NCBI GenBank assembly: GCA_003118195.1 | Contig: BEXV01000626.1 | Coordinates: 193,257 to 205,431 of the forward strand | Length of the DNA stretch: 12,175 bases | From: Hemicentrotus pulcherrimus | Taxonomy: Eukaryota; Echinodermata; Echinoidea; Camarodonta; Strongylocentrotidae | Reading direction: 5' to 3' | Shown: one piece after another, positions 10,101 through 12,175 of the stretch | Numbering within the stretch: position 1 is the first letter of the stretch | Layout: each line of letters opens with the position of its first letter | Program-made: the position numbers and the translations under genes | The notes under the pieces: model-generated | The model's database searches: none | The model's input: only the letters and a program-made list of their open reading frames with translations | What the model was told of the DNA's origin: nothing

Positions 10101-11584
10101 CATGAGCATTAGAGCCTGGTGGAAACCGGCACTATGAAACACCATATTATTATTAAACACCGAATGTTTTTTCTACATTTCTACTTTGCTCCCACAGGCA
10201 AGGCATAAGTTTTATGTCCCCTCCAAGTCTACCATAGAAGCCTTAGCAGCATCAAGCTCCGGTGACATCAGAGGTGCTATAAACGCCCTCCAGTTTGCAT
10301 GTCTCAAAGGTTTGTACTTCAATGATGGATTGGGTATATTTGCCTCAGTTTCTAAACAAAATCCTGGATTTAGCTCATATTGCAATCATGATTACAAACC
10401 TGTAAGTCAGTCAGGAATCCCATGACTTTTACAAGCCGGTCGCCTGTCTGATTATCAAGATATTTATGATTGGAAATAGAAATTTCAAAAACGTACACCA
10501 TACCGCAGACACTGATAACACAAAGGGCCATGCATCTCAGATTTAAACGCTTGATAAAAGATGCCTTTAAATATAGATTTGTGTGACAGTTCATGTTAAT
10601 TTATTCATGCGGAAGAGCTATAAATGCTCTCCTGTTTTTATGTCTCAGAGGTGTGTACTTTCTTCACAATGATGGATTTGTGCGATAGTTCATGTTTATT
10701 TAATTCATGAGTTAAACAAAAAAGGAATTTGTCAGTGAACACCATGGAAAACAAAAAGGATGCTGGAATAGATAGACACTTATTGTTAGAAAGCTTACAT
10801 TGAGCTGCTAATAAAAAGCATACCGGTATAAGGAAATATAAAAGATATCTCTGAGGAATTCTCGCTTTAAAAAATAACTTTGAAAAGATACCCCCCCCCC
10901 CAAAAAAAAAAGAGGGTAAATTTACCATGGTTAGTCTTTGCAGTGTTATTTTAGGGTCTTGTGAATTAAAGTACAATGTACGTGTAGTGCTGTATGAATG
11001 TATCTATCTATCAATTGAAATATGAAATACTAACCCCTTAAACAGAGTGTATCAATTAATAGTAGGGATGATGAATTTTGCCTATAACAAGGTTACACTT
11101 TGCTAAATTTTGTTATGGGTATATTCTTGGGGTAAGAGATTTTTGAGAATCAAACAAGTTTACAGATATCATATTATTTTGTAAATTAAGCTTTTGGGTG
11201 AATTATTTGTTGATCTCACAAATAGAATAACATAAAATGTGAAAAAAAAAACCAAGGATATTTATAAAAAATAAAACACAGTTTTCTTTCATGTTTAGAC
11301 CGATAGAGTTGTCACTATGGTTTTTTATATCTTCTTCTGTCGTACAGGTACTGACAGTCTACAAAGGTTATCACAAAAGTCTTCGTCATTGCCATCATCA
11401 TGGTCATCGACCCCTTCCTCATCATCCTCATCATCGTCGATAGGTAGCAGTCAGTGGAAAGATCGAAGGAAGCAGGCCAGGGGAAGCAAGGATGACAAAG
11501 AAGACAAGAAATTGGCGGCCATTGGAGGCAGAGATACCTCACTCTTCCTCTTCAGAGCACTGGGAAAGGTTCTCTATTGCAAAC
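3918..11584 (+). CDS. RAD17: RAD17 checkpoint clamp loader, 5' half of gene (multi-exon)
   Basis: This is the gene-level entry. Join 3918-4145 (or copy 4789-5016), 5590-5679, 6812-6971, 7336-7463, 8213-8391, 9611-9680, 10198-10309, 11348-11584. The product is the AAA+ subunit that replaces RFC1 in the RAD17-RFC2-5 complex; in the nucleus this loads the 9-1-1 clamp on damaged DNA and supports ATR signalling. About 401 residues are readable: N-terminal WVSSSFGDF (4-12), basic DRRKRPR (37-43), WAERHAP (67-73), DLAVHKKKI (from residue 78), Walker A GPAGAGKT (117-124), Walker B-like VVLVEEIPN (198-206), sensor 1 area PLVFIVSDS, sensor 2 SGDIRGAINALQF (306-318), then AIGGRDTSLFLFRALGK. All introns are GT...AG and phases agree at every junction (0,0,1,0,2,0,1, then 1 outgoing). 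The family is usually about 670-680 residues, so roughly the last 40% is outside the window. Identification is from remembered family similarity and is strong. Confidence 0.93.
4616..4616. other. Single N, likely contig join
   Basis: The only ambiguous base in the window falls exactly between the two copies of the repeated unit. This suggests a join between two assembled pieces, not a sequenced junction. Confidence 0.75.
4617..4767. mobile_element. Foldback MITE-like element 2, copy B
   Basis: Homologous to 3764-3896 but with a net 18-nt gain (3 nt and 15 nt insertions) and about ten substitutions by eye. It is more diverged than the exon and intron that follow. It begins immediately after the single N at 4616, at the edge of the tandem duplicate. 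Confidence 0.68.
4789..5016 (+). CDS. RAD17: RAD17 first coding exon, copy B (duplicate of 3918-4145)
   Basis: The same 76 residues as copy A. By eye there are three base differences in 228 and all are synonymous (ACT/ACA Thr, CAG/CAA Gln, AGA/AGG Arg). Donor GTGAGT is at 5017. The acceptor-like sequence upstream is tttatccctag (ends 4785); it differs in bases from copy A but keeps the AG, which fits a real splice acceptor, and its TAG closes the upstream frame. This copy is contiguous with exon 2 through a 573-bp intron without any N, so it is the one physically linked to the rest of the gene. It is either a true exon duplication or the second allele placed in tandem by assembly. Confidence 0.85.
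5590..5679 (+). CDS. RAD17: RAD17 exon 2
   Basis: Thirty codons, phase 0 on both sides, residues 77-106, beginning ADLAVHKKKIQEVQEWL. The block LAVHKKKI-EV--WL is a RAD17 hallmark just before the Walker A region. The acceptor is a strong pyrimidine tract (tttctttttttttgcag, ending 5589) and the donor is GTAAGT at 5680. The last part, up to QPKP, is the variable link to the AAA+ core. Reading continues open past the donor, but that sequence has no RAD17 similarity and is intron. Confidence 0.93.
6094..6140. mobile_element. Isolated right end of MITE element 2
   Basis: About 47 nt (aaaactgtcatttgtcactg... to ...tgtgaaacgccccctg) closely match the right part of the elements at 3848-3896 and 4714-4767. 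The left half is not recognised, so this is a truncated or partly decayed insertion. Its end ttgtgaaacgccccctg is closest to the typical terminal form. Confidence 0.7.
6410..6558. mobile_element. Foldback element with 22-23-nt terminal inverted repeats
   Basis: The left end tcaaacctgtctatagcgat (from 6410) is the near reverse complement of the right end gtggtcgctatagcaggtttga (6537-6558). Inside, the phrase tttgtagacaggt occurs twice (about 6456 and 6525). It is about 149 bp with no coding capacity. No clear target-site duplication is seen. Confidence 0.7.
6812..6971 (+). CDS. RAD17: RAD17 exon 3 (Walker A)
   Basis: Encodes residues 107-159 plus the first base of codon 160. It starts HTKAPLLLLTGPAGAGKT, where GPAGAGKT (117-124) is the Walker A nucleotide-binding loop. 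VLAKELGLEVQEWSNPI then matches the RAD17-specific segment after Walker A. Acceptor ...gttctcag ends at 6811; donor GTAAGG starts at 6972; outgoing phase 1. A long open frame extends 5' of the acceptor (from 6566), but it is intron and partly overlaps a foldback repeat. Confidence 0.94.
7336..7463 (+). CDS. RAD17: RAD17 exon 4 (up to Walker B)
   Basis: Completes codon 160 (Asp, GAT, split G|AT) and encodes residues 161-202. It begins FYVKNESQVKQFQDFLKRA, like the QSQI-F-EFLLRA segment of vertebrate RAD17, and ends in the hydrophobic strand NKVVLVE that forms the first half of the Walker B-like motif. The acceptor gatcacag (ends 7335) has a weak pyrimidine tract. A better-looking acceptor 56 nt upstream (AG at 7278-7279) would shift the frame and stop at once. 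Donor GTAAGT starts at 7464, phase 0. Confidence 0.92.
7464..8212 (+). other. RAD17 intron 4
   Basis: 749 bp, GTAAGT...TTTTCAG. I see no repeat, RNA gene or further exon in it. The open frame reading past the donor to 7607 has no RAD17 similarity. Confidence 0.8.
8213..8391 (+). CDS. RAD17: RAD17 exon 5 (Walker B end, sensor 1)
   Basis: Encodes residues 203-261 and two bases of Ser262. EIPNAFYRDASSLHAVL completes the Walker B-like motif (VLVE|EIPN, where vertebrate RAD17 has VEDLPN) and continues with the conserved FYRD helix. PLVFIVSDSHGG is the sensor 1 strand region, and SLFPSDVQDNLSVHNIS follows the family. Acceptor ttattattttcag ends 8212; donor GTAGGT starts 8392; outgoing phase 2. A foldback element begins only 9 nt into the following intron. 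Confidence 0.93.
8400..8787. mobile_element. Foldback MITE-like element in intron 5
   Basis: The left arm 8400-8450 (caataggcctgacttcatca... to ...atatcctgctattt) is the imperfect reverse complement of the right arm about 8738-8787 (gaaatagcaggatacttggt... to ...gacatacctattg). The word cttcatcagct appears again inside (about 8486) and inverted as agctgatgaag (about 8690), so the element is built from nested inverted copies. It is about 388 bp. It starts 9 nt after the exon 5 donor. Confidence 0.78.
8911..9184 (+). mobile_element. tRNA-derived SINE
   Basis: The head at 8911-8975 looks like a tRNA: A-box-like tagaggtggtt (8918-8928), an anticodon-arm-like acttgaaattc, and B-box-like ggtttgacccc (8959-8969; consensus GGTTCGANTCC). 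An unrelated body of about 190 nt follows, then a (TTA)n-type tail at about 9168-9184. It lies in intron 5 in the same direction as the gene. It is a retroelement, not a working tRNA gene, because the arms do not pair well enough. Confidence 0.72.
9185..9610 (+). other. Intron 5, 3' part
   Basis: AT-rich intron sequence between the SINE and exon 6. I see no gene, RNA or repeat in it beyond short A-rich runs (about 9304-9313). Confidence 0.6.
9611..9680 (+). CDS. RAD17: RAD17 exon 6
   Basis: A small 70-nt exon that completes Ser262 (AG|T) and encodes residues 263-285. FNPVAPTSMTKTMTKI corresponds to the very conserved FNPVAPT-M-K-L--I segment of RAD17 and is diagnostic. Acceptor ctttattttcctag ends 9610; donor GTACTA starts 9681; outgoing phase 0. 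It is too short to stand out as an open frame and was found from the motif and the phase match with its neighbours. Confidence 0.92.
9976..10157 (+). mobile_element. 5'-truncated SINE of the same family
   Basis: Its body aligns with that of the 8911-9184 element: ggcaagacgttaatctacat matches ggcaaggcattgatcttcat, followed by shared acccaggtg/acccgggtg, gagcgct, tggcagct and accagggtaa words and the end tattattatta. The tRNA-like head is missing. It is in intron 6, with its tail ending 40 nt before the exon 7 acceptor AG. Confidence 0.7.
10198..10309 (+). CDS. RAD17: RAD17 exon 7 (sensor 2)
   Basis: Encodes residues 286-322 plus the first base of Gly323. VPSKSTIEALAASSSGDIRGAINALQF carries the sensor 2 helix; GDIR (307-310) contains the arginine expected to contact bound nucleotide in clamp-loader AAA+ folds. 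Acceptor tttgctcccacag ends 10197, 40 nt after a SINE tail. The donor is GTTTGT at 10310, weaker than the other donors in this gene; outgoing phase 1. A decayed copy of the last 40 nt of this exon and the start of the intron lies about 340 nt downstream (10611-10674). Confidence 0.93.
10576..10710. repeat. Direct repeat flanking the exon 7 relic
   Basis: gatttgtgtgacagttcatg... (10576-10611) and gatttgtgcgatagttcatg... (10675-10710) are about 36 nt each and similar throughout, spaced 99 nt apart. They bracket the relic exon segment exactly. Confidence 0.72.
10611..10674 (+). pseudogene. RAD17: Relic copy of RAD17 exon 7 3' end and donor
   Basis: The stretch ggaagagctataaatgctct...tgtctcagag|gtgtgtact...aatgatgg aligns with 10270-10330 of exon 7 and its intron. 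In the exon 7 frame it reads GRAINALLFLCLRG against RGAINALQFACLKG. A GT donor is kept (10651), and homology runs past the donor into intron sequence (tgtact...caatgatgga). This points to a local DNA duplication, not a processed copy. The 5' part of the exon and an acceptor are not seen, so it is probably non-functional. Confidence 0.7.
10891..10911. repeat. Adjoining poly-C and poly-A runs
   Basis: Eleven C directly followed by ten A. The exact lengths may be unreliable in sequencing. Confidence 0.9.
11348..11584 (+). CDS. RAD17: RAD17 exon 8 (Ser-rich linker and AIGG...FRALGK block)
   Basis: Completes Gly323 (G|GT), encodes residues 324-401 and ends with the first base of codon 402 (C, expected Arg from the family's YCKR). 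The first half is a low-complexity linker: a serine-rich stretch (about 334-357, with eight serines in a row) and then a basic/acidic stretch (KDRRKQARGSKDDKEDKK). The second half, AIGGRDTSLFLFRALGKVLY, is one of the best conserved RAD17 blocks. Acceptor cttctgtcgtacag ends 11347; donor GTAAGT starts 11585. The following exon is not recognised before the window ends. Confidence 0.93.
11386..11442 (+). repeat. RAD17: Coding TCA/TCG/TCC microsatellite (poly-Ser)
   Basis: In-frame serine triplets inside exon 8, of the same base pattern (TCA = reverse complement TGA) as the GAT microsatellite upstream. They encode the serine-rich linker between the sensor 2 region and the AIGG block. Confidence 0.8.
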
Positions 11585-12175
11585 GTAAGTTCAGGATCTT
11601 GTCTATGGAGAAAGATGGTGTCTGGAGAAATGTCATCAATACTCTTTGATTGCTCAGTGAGAGGTATTAGTTACTAATGGTTTCTGTTGGGTCTTAATCT
11701 GTACATATTGATTATGTTGATTTTACTGAATATCAGTTGTATATATATGCATGTGTCTAGTATAGGACATCTGCTTCTTAAAGTACATCTGCTATAATTT
11801 TTACTAAAAACAGTAAGTTATGTTTGTTTAGCAAATACCGTTTCAGTAGTTAATTATTGGCATCTTTTCATTATTTATGCCTCTATCTACACAATCAGAT
11901 TGAAAGTCCTGGAATTAGGATTAGATGCGTTGCATAGTGTCGGTAAAAGTTAGAAGGGTAGATATATGAACTTTTTATTTAGGCTTTCTTTTATGGATGA
12001 TTATGAGGGTAGAATATATCTTTGATATCTTTTGAATACCGTTTGAGTTCTTGCACTTTTCAGAAAATCCAATTGTTGTTGAGCAACAGCAGTACTTGTA
12101 CAAAATGAATATATCATGCTCCTGAAGCCGTGCAATGTATAATGTTCAATACACCAGGGGGGGGGGGGGGGTTTC
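11585..12175 (+). other. RAD17 intron 8, incomplete
   Basis: Starts with donor GTAAGT. I find no convincing next exon, only AT-rich sequence and, at 12157-12171, a run of 15 G four bases before the window end, which looks like a low-quality contig edge or a simple repeat. Confidence 0.75.

Larger units (their letters stand above)
10310..11347 (+). other. RAD17 intron 7
   Basis: 1038 bp, GTTTGT...GTACAG. It holds a decayed copy of the end of exon 7 (10611-10674), a direct repeat on either side of it, and adjoining C and A homopolymers (10891-10911). The remainder (10912-11340) is featureless AT-rich sequence. Confidence 0.82.

Noticed and set aside
10428..10600. Additional exon 7 homology nearer to exon 7
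   Set aside because: A few shared words (gcatctcag, gatttgtg) but no continuous alignment like that of 10611-10674.
12062..12124. Possible next RAD17 exon after ttttcag (reading NPIVVEQQQYLYKMN)
   Set aside because: Faint likeness to the LLVEPEEVVE region only, a stop follows soon and no donor with the right context is seen.

Overview
The window looks like animal nuclear DNA, most likely from a marine invertebrate deuterostome and probably a sea urchin. The evidence is AT-rich sequence, short exons with canonical GT...AG introns of about 0.4 to 1.2 kb, many small foldback (MITE-like) elements with gggtgtttcac/gggggcgtttcac-type ends, and tRNA-derived SINEs ending in (TTA)n. The placement is by recollection of echinoid repeats and overall protein similarity, not by a search. 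Nothing prokaryotic, viral or CRISPR-like is present.

The only gene I can support is the 5' half of RAD17 on the + strand. RAD17 is the AAA+ large subunit of the checkpoint clamp loader (RAD17-RFC2-5) that loads the 9-1-1 clamp. Eight coding exons can be joined with consistent splice phases: 3918-4145 (or its near-identical copy 4789-5016), 5590-5679, 6812-6971, 7336-7463, 8213-8391, 9611-9680, 10198-10309 and 11348-11584. They encode about 401 residues, from an N-terminal WVSSSFGDF motif through Walker A, a Walker B-like segment, sensor 1 and sensor 2 to the AIGG...SLFLFRALGK block. The C-terminal half lies beyond the window.

Layout: 1-3475 is 5' flank or a very long first intron, with a trinucleotide microsatellite tract (about 1611-1985) but no supported gene. 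3476-5486 holds a foldback element and then a unit of about 0.85 kb present twice in tandem around a single N (4616); each copy has the same first coding exon, and this looks most like two haplotypes placed end to end by assembly. 5487-11584 is the rest of the gene. Its introns carry a foldback element (6410-6558), a MITE end (6094-6140), a foldback element starting 9 nt into intron 5 (8400-8787), two related SINEs (about 8911-9184 and 9976-10157) and a decayed extra copy of the end of exon 7 (10611-10674). 11585-12175 is intron sequence ending in a poly-G run.

The most notable observations are the duplicated first coding exon around the N, the relic of exon 7 in intron 7, and the density of foldback elements close to splice sites. 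I do not see a new biological system here.
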